Shown here: positions 1-5,876 of the stretch, piece by piece
Layout of the letters: each line of letters opens with the position of its first letter
Position numbering within the stretch: position 1 is the stretch's first letter
DNA from: Pseudomonadota bacterium
GTDB taxonomy: Bacteria > Pseudomonadota > Gammaproteobacteria > Burkholderiales > Rhodocyclaceae
Assembly: GCA_021811225.1 (NCBI GenBank)
Contig: JAJZPJ010000087.1
Location: 1 to 10,814 of the forward strand
Reading direction: 5' to 3'
DNA: 10,814 nucleotides
The notes under the pieces: model-generated
The model's input: the letters and a program-made list of their open reading frames with translations, nothing else
Told to the model about the DNA's origin: nothing
Database searches by the model: none
Position numbers and translations under genes: made by a program

Positions 1-122
1 AGGGATCGGGCATTCTGCGCTCGATGTCGGAGGCCAATTGTCTGATCGTTCTGGAGCACGAGCGCGGCAATGTCGCCGTCGGCGATCTGGTCGGCGTTCA
101 AGCGTTAGACGGGCTGGTCTGA
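1..122 (+). CDS. moeA: Molybdopterin molybdenumtransferase MoeA, C-terminal end (5' truncated by window)
   Basis: Only the last 39 codons are present, read from position 3 to the TGA at 120-122. The tail has the pattern typical of MoeA C-terminal domain IV: GSGILRSMSEANCLIVL, then a glycine/valine-rich beta strand and the ending VQALDGLV. MoeA inserts molybdate into adenylylated molybdopterin, the last step of molybdenum cofactor synthesis, in the cytoplasm. A GC-rich hairpin follows the stop codon by a few bases, so the transcription unit probably ends here and the next gene has its own promoter. The catalytic part lies outside the window, so integrity of the whole gene cannot be judged. Confidence 0.9.
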   Translation, partial: GSGILRSMSEANCLIVLEHERGNVAVGDLVGVQALDGLV

Positions 123-129
123 GGCCAAG

Positions 130-162
130 CCGCCGCCGGGTTTACCCGGGGTCCGGCGGCGG
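130..162 (+). terminator. GC hairpin after moeA, possible terminator
   Basis: A perfect 10-bp inverted repeat (CCGCCGCCGG at 130-139, CCGGCGGCGG at 153-162) encloses a 13-base loop, 7 bases after the moeA stop. No T-run follows the stem, so it is not a canonical intrinsic terminator. It may stabilise the moeA 3' end or act with Rho. Its position just before a new promoter fits an end-of-unit signal. Confidence 0.5.
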
Positions 163-164
163 AC

Positions 165-193
165 TGGACAATTACCAATATAATCAATATAAT
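165..193 (+). promoter_or_regulatory. Strong sigma70-type promoter for the transglycosylase gene
   Basis: TGGACA (165-170, 5 of 6 to consensus) and a perfect TATAAT (188-193) are separated by exactly 17 bp. A second TATAAT lies 9 bp upstream (179-184), because the 9-mer CAATATAAT is tandemly duplicated at 176-193. The AT-rich stretch stands out against GC-rich surroundings. Predicted transcription start is about position 200, which would give a leader of about 210 nt before the ATG at 412. Confidence 0.7.
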
Positions 194-411
194 GTTTAAT
201 TGTGGCGTTGCAACATACTGCACCAACCGCCGGGCAACAGACAGGCTGGACAGCCGCTCGATGACTGTTTGAAGGGGGCGTCGATGGCAGCCGCCGGTAC
301 GGTCGCAGTGGTCTGGAACCGTTATTCACGCAGCGAGGCAGCGCTTCGCTTCTGCCCTCCGGCAAGCCCGTGGAGGGGTCCGTGCGTGGAACCGATCGAG
401 AAGGAGAACAC
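194..411 (+). other. Long 5' leader of the transglycosylase gene
   Basis: About 210 nt lie between the predicted transcription start and the ATG at 412. No known riboswitch consensus was recognised by eye. Two things are visible. First, an ORF from ATG 284 with a good ribosome binding site (GAAGGGGG at 271-278) runs out of frame across the downstream start to 469. Second, a hairpin CCCTCC (355-360) / GGAGGG (372-377) with an 11-base loop lies 23 bases upstream of the Shine-Dalgarno at 401-407. Its CTCC arm could alternatively pair with that Shine-Dalgarno. Function is unknown. Confidence 0.35.
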
Positions 412-1116
412 ATGTCCCAAGCGATCCTGCTCAGGAAATGGATATCACGAAAGACCGAGTTTATCCTGAACTTCATGCAAGGCGGCCTGATGGCCTCGGG
501 CCTCATCCTCGGTCTGGCGCTGGCAGCGCTGCTGGCAAAAAATCCCACCGCCCTCGATGCGCTGAAGTCCCTGCAACTACCCTCCGGACAGACGCAAGCC
601 GGACAGGGCAATGCTGCGCTCAAGCTCGCGCTCTCCGCCGAACCCGCCAGCGATGCGACGCTGACGCCGGAGATGCGCGCCGCGCTGGCTTTCGCCTCGC
701 GCCGCTATCGCGTCTCGGCCCAAGCGCTCGATCCGGTCTTCCTCGCCGCGCAGACCGCCGGGCGGCAGATGAACCTCGATCCGCTGCTGATCGTCGCGGT
801 CATCGCCATCGAATCGCGCTTCAACCCCTTCGCCGAAAGCGTGGTCGGCGCACAGGGTCTGATGCAGGTGATGCCCCGCTGGCATCAGGACAAATTGCCG
901 GAAGGTTACGGCAATCTGTCGCTGTTCGATCCCGAGGTCAATGTCGAGGTCGGCGCCCAGGTGCTGCGCGAATCGATCCGGCGCATGGGCGGGCTGATCC
1001 CGGGTCTGCAGCAGTTCGCCGGCTATCGCGACGATCCGGATCAGAACTACGCGAACAAGGTGCTCGCCGAGAAAGAGCAGATGGAAAGGGCGGCGCGTCA
1101 GCGCCTGGGCGCCTAG
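412..1116 (+). CDS. Membrane-anchored lytic transglycosylase-like protein (SLT domain)
   Basis: 234 aa. The ATG at 412 is chosen over the in-frame upstream start at 370 because AAGGAGA sits at 401-407 with good spacing. The N-terminus has a basic stretch and one hydrophobic helix (about residues 24-42), so the domain should be anchored in the inner membrane facing the periplasm. Residues about 110-220 resemble the SLT/lysozyme-like fold: the catalytic glutamate is E134 in AIESRFNP, followed by GAQGLMQVMP (146-155). The usual AYNAG segment near the end is replaced by FAGYRDDPDQNYANKVL, a divergent version. SLT enzymes cleave the glycan strand of peptidoglycan, forming 1,6-anhydromuramyl ends. 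The protein is short and lacks the large helical platform of soluble Slt70, so a local wall-remodelling role is likelier than bulk turnover. Activity is inferred, not shown. Confidence 0.85.
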   Translation: MSQAILLRKWISRKTEFILNFMQGGLMASGLILGLALAALLAKNPTALDALKSLQLPSGQTQAGQGNAALKLALSAEPASDATLTPEMRAALAFASRRYRVSAQALDPVFLAAQTAGRQMNLDPLLIVAVIAIESRFNPFAESVVGAQGLMQVMPRWHQDKLPEGYGNLSLFDPEVNVEVGAQVLRESIRRMGGLIPGLQQFAGYRDDPDQNYANKVLAEKEQMERAARQRLGA

Positions 1117-1153
1117 CCCTGACCACGCGTCCGGGTACCTGACTGGCTTGCCG

Positions 1154-1441
1154 CTAAGTTTTCCCGGTGCCGACTGCGGGCACCAGCAGTATGCTCTTGC
1201 CGTCGTAATCCACCCGCTGTCCGGGACGCAATTTGGCGCGCTTGCGGCTCTCCGGCTTGCCGTCCACCCGCACCCGGCCCTGATCGACCTCGGCATGAGC
1301 GGCACCGCCGGAGGAAACCAGACCGGCGGCCTTGAGCAGATGATCGAGCTGGATATACTCGCCGCGAACGGCAAAGTCGGGTTCGCGGCCGGCAGGCGCC
1401 GCAGCGGCTGAGTCAGCGGTGGGCTCGAGGTGTCCGGGCAT
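1154..1441 (-). CDS. S4-domain RNA-binding protein (YbcJ-like)
   Basis: 95 aa from the ATG at 1441, ending with TAG at 1156-1154. After an Ala-rich N-terminal tail of about 19 residues, the protein is almost entirely one S4 domain. Residues 22-40 carry FAVRGEYIQLDHLLKAAGL; the RNA-facing element GRVRVDGKPESRKRAKLRPG follows at about 55-74. This compact form matches the stand-alone S4 proteins of the YbcJ/YaaA type, thought to bind structured RNA; a precise substrate is not established. The frame stays open upstream to 1714, but those extra residues would lie antisense to the next gene and do not resemble the family, so the short start is preferred although no clear Shine-Dalgarno precedes it. 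It converges on the transglycosylase gene (37-bp gap, no clear terminator) and diverges from the DUF2863 gene. Confidence 0.85.
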   Translation of the reverse strand: MPGHLEPTADSAAAAPAGREPDFAVRGEYIQLDHLLKAAGLVSSGGAAHAEVDQGRVRVDGKPESRKRAKLRPGQRVDYDGKSILLVPAVGTGKT

Positions 1442-1505
1442 GTCGATGGTCGGCAGCAAAGGAATAGCGGATGGTAACAAACCGGCGTGACGCCACGCGC
1501 TATTA

Positions 1506-1534
1506 TTATTCGCGGTACCGCTGCCTGCTAAAAT
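1506..1534 (+). promoter_or_regulatory. Probable promoter of the DUF2863 gene with embedded palindrome
   Basis: An extended -10 element, TGCTAAAAT (1526-1534), sits 28 bases before the ATG at 1563. The -35 position holds only a weak TTATTC (1506-1511, 17-bp spacer). The spacer contains the perfect 10-bp palindrome GCGGTACCGC (1512-1521), placed where a repressor could block polymerase. A second symmetric element, GGCGTGACGCC, lies just upstream at 1484-1494 in the same divergent intergenic region. Confidence 0.4.
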
Positions 1535-1562
1535 CACCCGTTCCGAAACAATCACGGCCGCC

Positions 1563-2726
1563 ATGAAACGCTTACGCCCCTCCCGCCGTGCCAAGCTCAC
1601 GCCCGACACCGAGCAGTTGATCCGCCTGGCCACCGGCCTCGCACAATCCAACAGCCGCCTCGAAGACGGTTTCTGGGAGACCCGCCTGTTCGCCCTGATC
1701 AATCGCCTGCTCAAGGGCCGCGACGAAGCTGCGCTGAGCGCCGCCCTCGACCAGCTCTACGGCAACCAGGACCGCGCTTACGACGCGCTGGCCGACCTGA
1801 TCGAAGCGGGCAGCGAGACCCGTCCCGACGGCGAGCAGGACCGGCTGCTGTTCGTCGCGCCCCTGCTGGCCTGGTCGCGCTTCGCCATCCCCTCGGGCAG
1901 CATCAATGCCGCCGTGCTCGCCAACGCCCGGGTGCAGTTGCAGGCGCACGTGCTGGCGCGCGATGTCCGCCTCGGCCTGGCGGATTATCTCTACAGCCCG
2001 GACCAGTTGCCGCAGAGCTACAGCGACACCGCAGCCCTCACCGAAAAGCTGGCCAAGGCTGCGCTGCACGGCCGCGATCTGCACATCGACCCCGTCCAGA
2101 TGGCCGAGACCGCGAGCTTTCTCTCGGACACGCGCTACCTGATCGGCGTGATCGCGGCGCCGGCCGGCAGCGCACTGTTCCGTTGGCAGGAAGAGGACGG
2201 CGAGCGCGAGACGGCGTTGCGGGAATGGCGCGCCCAGGGCGGCGAAGCCTTGCGGCCGCTCTTGCCCGGCTGCGCCAGCGAACTCCTGCTGCCGCAGTCC
2301 TACCACGCCGGCTGCCGCGAATCCGACCACCTCTCGCGTCCCTACTCCCTGCGCGCATCGGTCGCCTTCCTATGCACCACGCTGAACCTGACGCCGACGG
2401 CGCTCAGAACCGTGATCGCGCCCTACCATGACCGGCAGCTGGAGGAGTACCGCATCGGCTTCCAGCTCAAGGCCTCCGGCGAAATGGTCCATGGCGCGGT
2501 GTGGCCGCTGCTCGACGGCGAGGACGAGAGCAGCGAGATCGCCGCCCAGATCGAGGCGGTGCTGCGCGAAATCGGCGTCGCCGACGTCGCCGTCCTCGAC
2601 CACCGCCTGCCGCTCGAATACTGCGACGACTGCGGCGCCCCGCTCTATCCCAATCCGGAAGGAGAGTCGGTGCATGCCGAAATGCCCGAGGAGCAGGAGA
2701 CCTCGGTGTCGCGGCACCTGCACTGA
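1563..2726 (+). CDS. DUF2863 family protein
   Basis: 387 aa, ATG at 1563, TGA at 2724-2726. It matches my memory of the DUF2863 family, a cytoplasmic protein largely confined to betaproteobacteria and without known function. Visible features: a basic N-terminus (KRLRPSRRAK); a helical N-terminal half; a middle segment (about 160-240) with HIDPVQMAETASFL; and a conserved C-terminal end, LEYCDDCGAPLYPNPEGESVHAEMPEE, whose CxxC (354-357) and H371 could bind a metal or act in thiol chemistry. No signal peptide or membrane helix is seen. No strong Shine-Dalgarno precedes the start. The TPR-methyltransferase starts 14 bases after its stop, so the two are probably cotranscribed. Function should be treated as unknown. 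Confidence 0.8.
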   Translation: MKRLRPSRRAKLTPDTEQLIRLATGLAQSNSRLEDGFWETRLFALINRLLKGRDEAALSAALDQLYGNQDRAYDALADLIEAGSETRPDGEQDRLLFVAPLLAWSRFAIPSGSINAAVLANARVQLQAHVLARDVRLGLADYLYSPDQLPQSYSDTAALTEKLAKAALHGRDLHIDPVQMAETASFLSDTRYLIGVIAAPAGSALFRWQEEDGERETALREWRAQGGEALRPLLPGCASELLLPQSYHAGCRESDHLSRPYSLRASVAFLCTTLNLTPTALRTVIAPYHDRQLEEYRIGFQLKASGEMVHGAVWPLLDGEDESSEIAAQIEAVLREIGVADVAVLDHRLPLEYCDDCGAPLYPNPEGESVHAEMPEEQETSVSRHLH

Positions 2727-2740
2727 AGCGGCGTCCGGCC

Positions 2741-4075
2741 ATGGCGGAGAACACCTCACCCGCGCCGGCCGAAGCATTGAACATGGCCGTCGCGGCCCAC
2801 GCCCGGGGCGACCTGGCCGAGGCCGAGCAGGGCTATCGCCGGCTCTTGTCTGCCGCGCCCGACCACCCGGAGACGCTGCATCTGCTCGGCCTCCTGCTGC
2901 ATCAGCGCGGCCGCAGCGACGACGCCATCGGCCTGCTCGGGCGGGCGACGGAACTCCGGCCGGAGAGGGCCGACTGGTACAACGATCTGGGCAACATGCT
3001 CTTCCAACGCGGTGCGCTGGAAGAAGCGACGGCGGCATTCCTGCGCGCCATCGAACTGCAGCGCAATGACGCCAGCCTCTGGAACAATCTCGGCGCCGTC
3101 CTGGAGGCCCGGGCGCAGTACGACGAGGCGGGGCATTCCTACCGGCAGGCGATCGCGATCGATCCGCATTTCGTCGCCGCCCTCGACAATCTCGGCCGGC
3201 TGCTCTCCGCCCACGGCGAACCCAACGAAGCCGCCGAATACCTTTGCCGGGCTTACGTCGAGGGCCCGGTCGAGGGCAAGCCGAAAAAGATGCTGGGCAT
3301 CGCCTATTACACCCTGGGCATGATCGATCGGGCGGCGATGACCTATCGGCGGTGGCTGGCCGAGGAACCCGACAACCCGATCGCCCGGCACATGCTCGCC
3401 GCCTGCTCCGGCCAGGACGTCCCGCCCCGCGCCGCCGACGCCTATGTCGAGCAGGCTTTCGACGAGTTCGCCGATCGCTTCGACGAACAGCTGGCGGGCC
3501 TGTCCTACCACGTGCCGACCTTGCTGGCCCGAACCCTGTCCGACCTGCTGCCGCCCGGACGCAGATTCGCGATCCTGGATGCCGGCTGCGGCACCGGCCT
3601 GTGCGGCCCGGAACTCGTCCCTCACGCGAGCCGCCTGACCGGCGTGGACCTGTCGTCCAGGATGCTGGCGCTGGCCGAACGCAGAGGCATTTATGACGAG
3701 CTGGTGAAGGCGGAACTCGAAGCCTACCTCGCCAAGCACAGCGGCGCCTTCGATCTGATCGTGATCGCCGACGCGCTGATCTATTTCGGCGCCCTGGAAC
3801 CAGTGCTCGCAGCCGCCCACGGCAGCCTGCGGGCGGCCGGATGGCTGCTGTTCACGGTCGAGGCGCCGCCGGCTTCGGCGGGAGAATCCGGCTACGGCAT
3901 CAAGCCCAACGGCCGTTATGGTCACGGCGAGGCCTATCTCGAAGCGGCGCTGGCAGCCGGCGGCTTCGCGGTCCGCAGCATCGCGCCGACGCTGATCAGG
4001 ATCGAACTGGGTGCGCAGGTGCGCGGCTATCTGGCGGTCGCCGCCAGGGCCGGGGCAAATCAGCGCGGCCGGTAG
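2741..4075 (+). CDS. TPR-repeat and SAM-dependent methyltransferase fusion protein
   Basis: 444 aa from the ATG at 2741, the first methionine that gives a TPR-like N-terminus; the frame is open further upstream but that part is an Arg-rich shadow of the preceding gene. Residues about 10-215 form roughly six tetratricopeptide repeats (for example AEAEQGYRRLLSAAPDHPE and EEATAAFLRAIELQRND), a protein-protein interaction scaffold. A linker with AFDEFADRFDEQL (239-251) leads into a class I methyltransferase domain: motif I ILDAGCGTGLCG (278-289) for SAM binding, GVDLSS (301-306) carrying the acidic residue for the ribose, and FDLIVIADALIYFG (337-350). The layout is that of the COG4976 group (predicted methyltransferase with TPR repeats), whose substrate is not known to me. 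It is probably cotranscribed with the DUF2863 gene. Its last 16 bases overlap the 3' end of dadA on the other strand. Confidence 0.85.
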   Translation: MAENTSPAPAEALNMAVAAHARGDLAEAEQGYRRLLSAAPDHPETLHLLGLLLHQRGRSDDAIGLLGRATELRPERADWYNDLGNMLFQRGALEEATAAFLRAIELQRNDASLWNNLGAVLEARAQYDEAGHSYRQAIAIDPHFVAALDNLGRLLSAHGEPNEAAEYLCRAYVEGPVEGKPKKMLGIAYYTLGMIDRAAMTYRRWLAEEPDNPIARHMLAACSGQDVPPRAADAYVEQAFDEFADRFDEQLAGLSYHVPTLLARTLSDLLPPGRRFAILDAGCGTGLCGPELVPHASRLTGVDLSSRMLALAERRGIYDELVKAELEAYLAKHSGAFDLIVIADALIYFGALEPVLAAAHGSLRAAGWLLFTVEAPPASAGESGYGIKPNGRYGHGEAYLEAALAAGGFAVRSIAPTLIRIELGAQVRGYLAVAARAGANQRGR

Positions 4076-5307
4076 TCCCGGGCATCGATCTCCGGCGCCC
4101 GGCCCGAGACCAGGTCGGCGATGAGCCGCCCGGAGCCGCAGGCCATGGTCCAGCCGAGCGTGCCGTGGCCGGTGTCGACGAACAGGTTGCGGTAACGGGT
4201 GGCACCGATCAGCGGCACGTTGCTCGGCGTCGCCGGGCGCAGGCCGGCCCAGAACTCCACCTCGTGACGCCGTCCGGCGTGCGGAAACAGCGTCAGGGCG
4301 CGGGTCAGCAAGGCCTGGCAGCGCGCCTCGTTCAAGCCGGTATCGTAGCCGGCGAACTCCGCCGTGCCGGCGATGCGCAGCCGCTGGCCCAGGCGCGAGA
4401 ACACCAGTTTGTGCTGGTCGTCGGTGAGGCTGACGAAGGGCGCCACGCTGTCGGCAGCGAGCGGGATGGTCGCGGAATAACCCTTGGCCGGATACACCGG
4501 CAGGCTGAGCCCCAACGGTCGCAGCAGCAGCGGCGTGTAACTGCCCAGACAGGCGACGTAGGCATCGGCCCGGAGCGTCTGGCCGCCGGCTAATCGAACC
4601 CCGGCGATGCGGCCGCTCGCCGCCGGCAGCGCCTCGATAGCGAGGCCATAGCGGAACTCGACGCCGCGCCCGGCGCAGCGCCCGGCCAATTCCTGGGTGA
4701 ATTGGCAGGCGTCGCCCGACTCGTCGCTGGCGGTATAGGTGCCGCCGACCAGCTCGACCCTGCTCTGGGCCAAGGCCGGTTCGATCTCGAGGCACTCGGC
4801 GGCACTCTTGACCACCCGCTCGCAGCCGTATTCGCGCATCAGCGCCGCCTGGGGAATGGCGTGGGCGAACTCCGCCGCGTCGGAATAGATGTGCAGGATG
4901 CCGCGCTGCTGCGCTTCGTAGGCGATGCCGGTGTCCTGCCTCAGCGCCTGCAAGGCGGCGCGGCTGTAGAGCGCCAGGCGCAGGATGGCGACGATGTTGG
5001 CGTGCATGCGCGCCGCCGTGCATTGGCGCAGAAAGGACAGACCCCACGCCCATTGCCGGGAATCGGCGCGCAGGCGCCAGAGCAACGGCGCATTCTCGCG
5101 ACCCAGCCATTTGATGATTTTCAGCGGCGCGCTCGGGCCGGCCCAGGGCTCGGCGTGGCTGACCGAGATCTGGCCGCCGTTGGCGAAGCTGGTCTCCTGC
5201 GCCGCGGCCGGCTGACGATCGACCACCACCACTTCGTGGCCGGCCTCGGCCAGATACCACGCGGCGGTGACGCCGACCACCCCGGCGCCGAGCACGGCGA
5301 CGCGCAT
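4060..5307 (-). CDS. dadA: D-amino acid dehydrogenase small subunit DadA
   Basis: 415 aa, ATG at 5307, TGA at 4062-4060, full length for the family. DadA is an FAD enzyme at the inner membrane that oxidises D-alanine and other D-amino acids to 2-oxo acids and ammonia, passing electrons to the respiratory chain. The N-terminus holds the dinucleotide-binding motif VLGAGVVGVTAAWYLAEAG and the acid ending the second strand (VVVVDR). Family signatures follow: SFANGGQISVSHAEPWAGP, then PLKIIKWLGRENAPL. Near the C-terminus are EFWAGLRPATPSNVPLIG and DTGHGTLGWTMACGSG, which line the FAD site. No alanine racemase gene is adjacent here. A 23-codon ORF ends in a TGATG overlap with the start, suggesting coupled translation; on its own the start has only a weak GGGG ribosome site. 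Confidence 0.93.
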   Translation of the reverse strand: MRVAVLGAGVVGVTAAWYLAEAGHEVVVVDRQPAAAQETSFANGGQISVSHAEPWAGPSAPLKIIKWLGRENAPLLWRLRADSRQWAWGLSFLRQCTAARMHANIVAILRLALYSRAALQALRQDTGIAYEAQQRGILHIYSDAAEFAHAIPQAALMREYGCERVVKSAAECLEIEPALAQSRVELVGGTYTASDESGDACQFTQELAGRCAGRGVEFRYGLAIEALPAASGRIAGVRLAGGQTLRADAYVACLGSYTPLLLRPLGLSLPVYPAKGYSATIPLAADSVAPFVSLTDDQHKLVFSRLGQRLRIAGTAEFAGYDTGLNEARCQALLTRALTLFPHAGRRHEVEFWAGLRPATPSNVPLIGATRYRNLFVDTGHGTLGWTMACGSGRLIADLVSGRAPEIDARDYRPR

Positions 5308-5378
5308 CAGGCGGCCCCGGCGCAGCCGGCGAGGAAAATGAACTTAACGCCGAGCGCGGACTCTGAGAGAATCTTCAT
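5307..5378 (-). CDS. Possible 23-aa leader peptide ahead of dadA
   Basis: ATG at 5378-5376, TGA at 5309-5307, reading MKILSESALGVKFIFLAGC followed by AGAA. The stop shares a base with the dadA ATG (TGATG), the classical arrangement for translational coupling. A perfect TATAAT on the same strand (5391-5386) places the expected transcription start about at the ATG, so the ORF could be read from a leaderless mRNA. Five of 23 residues are alanine, four of them in the last seven, which is suggestive for a gene of alanine catabolism but also expected in GC-rich DNA. LAGC resembles a lipobox, but the hydrophobic stretch is too short for a normal lipoprotein signal. It may be chance; no homolog is known to me. 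Confidence 0.3.
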   Translation of the reverse strand: MKILSESALGVKFIFLAGCAGAA

Positions 5379-5385
5379 TCGCCGG

Positions 5386-5391
5386 ATTATA
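5386..5391 (-). promoter_or_regulatory. -10 element for the dadA transcript
   Basis: On the minus strand this reads ACGTATAATCCGG, a perfect TATAAT in a GC-rich intergenic region. No good -35 element was found at 16-18 bp, so activator dependence is possible. The transcript start is expected around 5379, about 72 nt before dadA and next to the ATG of the small ORF. The same element would have to be shared with or exclude initiation toward msrB on the other strand. Confidence 0.45.
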
Positions 5392-5438
5392 CGTCCCCAC
5401 CTCCGCCGAAGAACCGCTTGGAGAACCAGGAGAAGCAC

Positions 5439-5825
5439 TTGTCCCTGAAAAAAACCGACGACCAATGGCGCGCCCAGCTCTCGCCGGAGCAGTATCGCAT
5501 CACCCGCGAGAAGGGCACCGAGCCGGCCTTCAGCGGCCAATACTGGGACTGCCACGATCGAGGCGTGTTCCGCTGCATCTGCTGCGACGCGCCGCTGTTC
5601 GATTCGTCCGGAAAGTACGATTCCGGCTGCGGCTGGCCGAGCTTCACCGAGCCCGCCGGCGACATCATCGAGGCCCCCGACACCAGTCACGGCATGGTCC
5701 GCACCGAGGTGATATGCGGCCAGTGCGGCGCCCACCTGGGGCATCTGTTCCCCGACGGCCCGGCCCCCGGCGGCCTGCGCTACTGCATCAACTCGGCTTC
5801 GCTGAAGCTGGAACCTTCCGAATAG
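5439..5825 (+). CDS. msrB: Peptide-methionine (R)-S-oxide reductase MsrB
   Basis: 128 aa using the TTG at 5439, which has AGGAG at 5428-5432 with good spacing; an alternative in-frame TTG at 5418 would add seven residues but has a poorer ribosome site. No ATG is available, so a non-ATG start is needed. MsrB reduces the R-epimer of methionine sulfoxide in proteins, repairing oxidative damage, normally with thioredoxin. All key residues are visible: two zinc-binding CxxC pairs (C46/C49 in FRCICC, C93/C96 in VICGQCG), the resolving cysteine C64 in DSGCGWPSF, and the catalytic cysteine C116 in RYCINSASL. No signal peptide is present, so the enzyme is cytoplasmic. It is divergent from dadA and lies 51 bp ahead of yciB. 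Confidence 0.93.
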   Translation: MSLKKTDDQWRAQLSPEQYRITREKGTEPAFSGQYWDCHDRGVFRCICCDAPLFDSSGKYDSGCGWPSFTEPAGDIIEAPDTSHGMVRTEVICGQCGAHLGHLFPDGPAPGGLRYCINSASLKLEPSE

Positions 5826-5864
5826 CCTCCGTTCCGCGACCGGCTTCGGCGGCGAGGCATCACG

Positions 5865-5870
5865 TATAAT
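5865..5870 (+). promoter_or_regulatory. -10 element immediately upstream of yciB
   Basis: A perfect TATAAT in the context CACGTATAATCTG ends 6 bases before the yciB ATG. Initiation at the usual distance would start the RNA at or next to the A of the ATG, giving a leaderless message. No recognisable -35 is present. The core ACGTATAATC is the same as in the dadA -10 on the other strand. Confidence 0.45.
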
Positions 5871-5876
5871 CTGCCC

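Noticed and set aside
200..411. Known metabolite riboswitch in the leader next to moeA (such as Moco or c-di-GMP type)
   Set aside because: I could not match any consensus core by eye; only a simple hairpin and an upstream ORF are visible. A covariance-model search would decide.
577..1374. 265-codon minus-strand frame covering the transglycosylase and part of the S4 gene
   Set aside because: Antisense of the SLT gene and wrong frame of the S4 gene; no family resemblance.
1442..1714. N-terminal extension of the S4 gene to an upstream start
   Set aside because: It would overlap the start of the DUF2863 gene on the other strand and adds residues without S4 or signal character; the ATG at 1441 gives a normal family length.
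2756..5260. 834-codon open frame on the minus strand spanning the methyltransferase and dadA
   Set aside because: It is antisense to one well-identified gene and out of frame with another. Its composition is Arg/Ala/Gly/Pro-rich with no recognisable domain, as expected from GC-rich DNA lacking stops in off frames.
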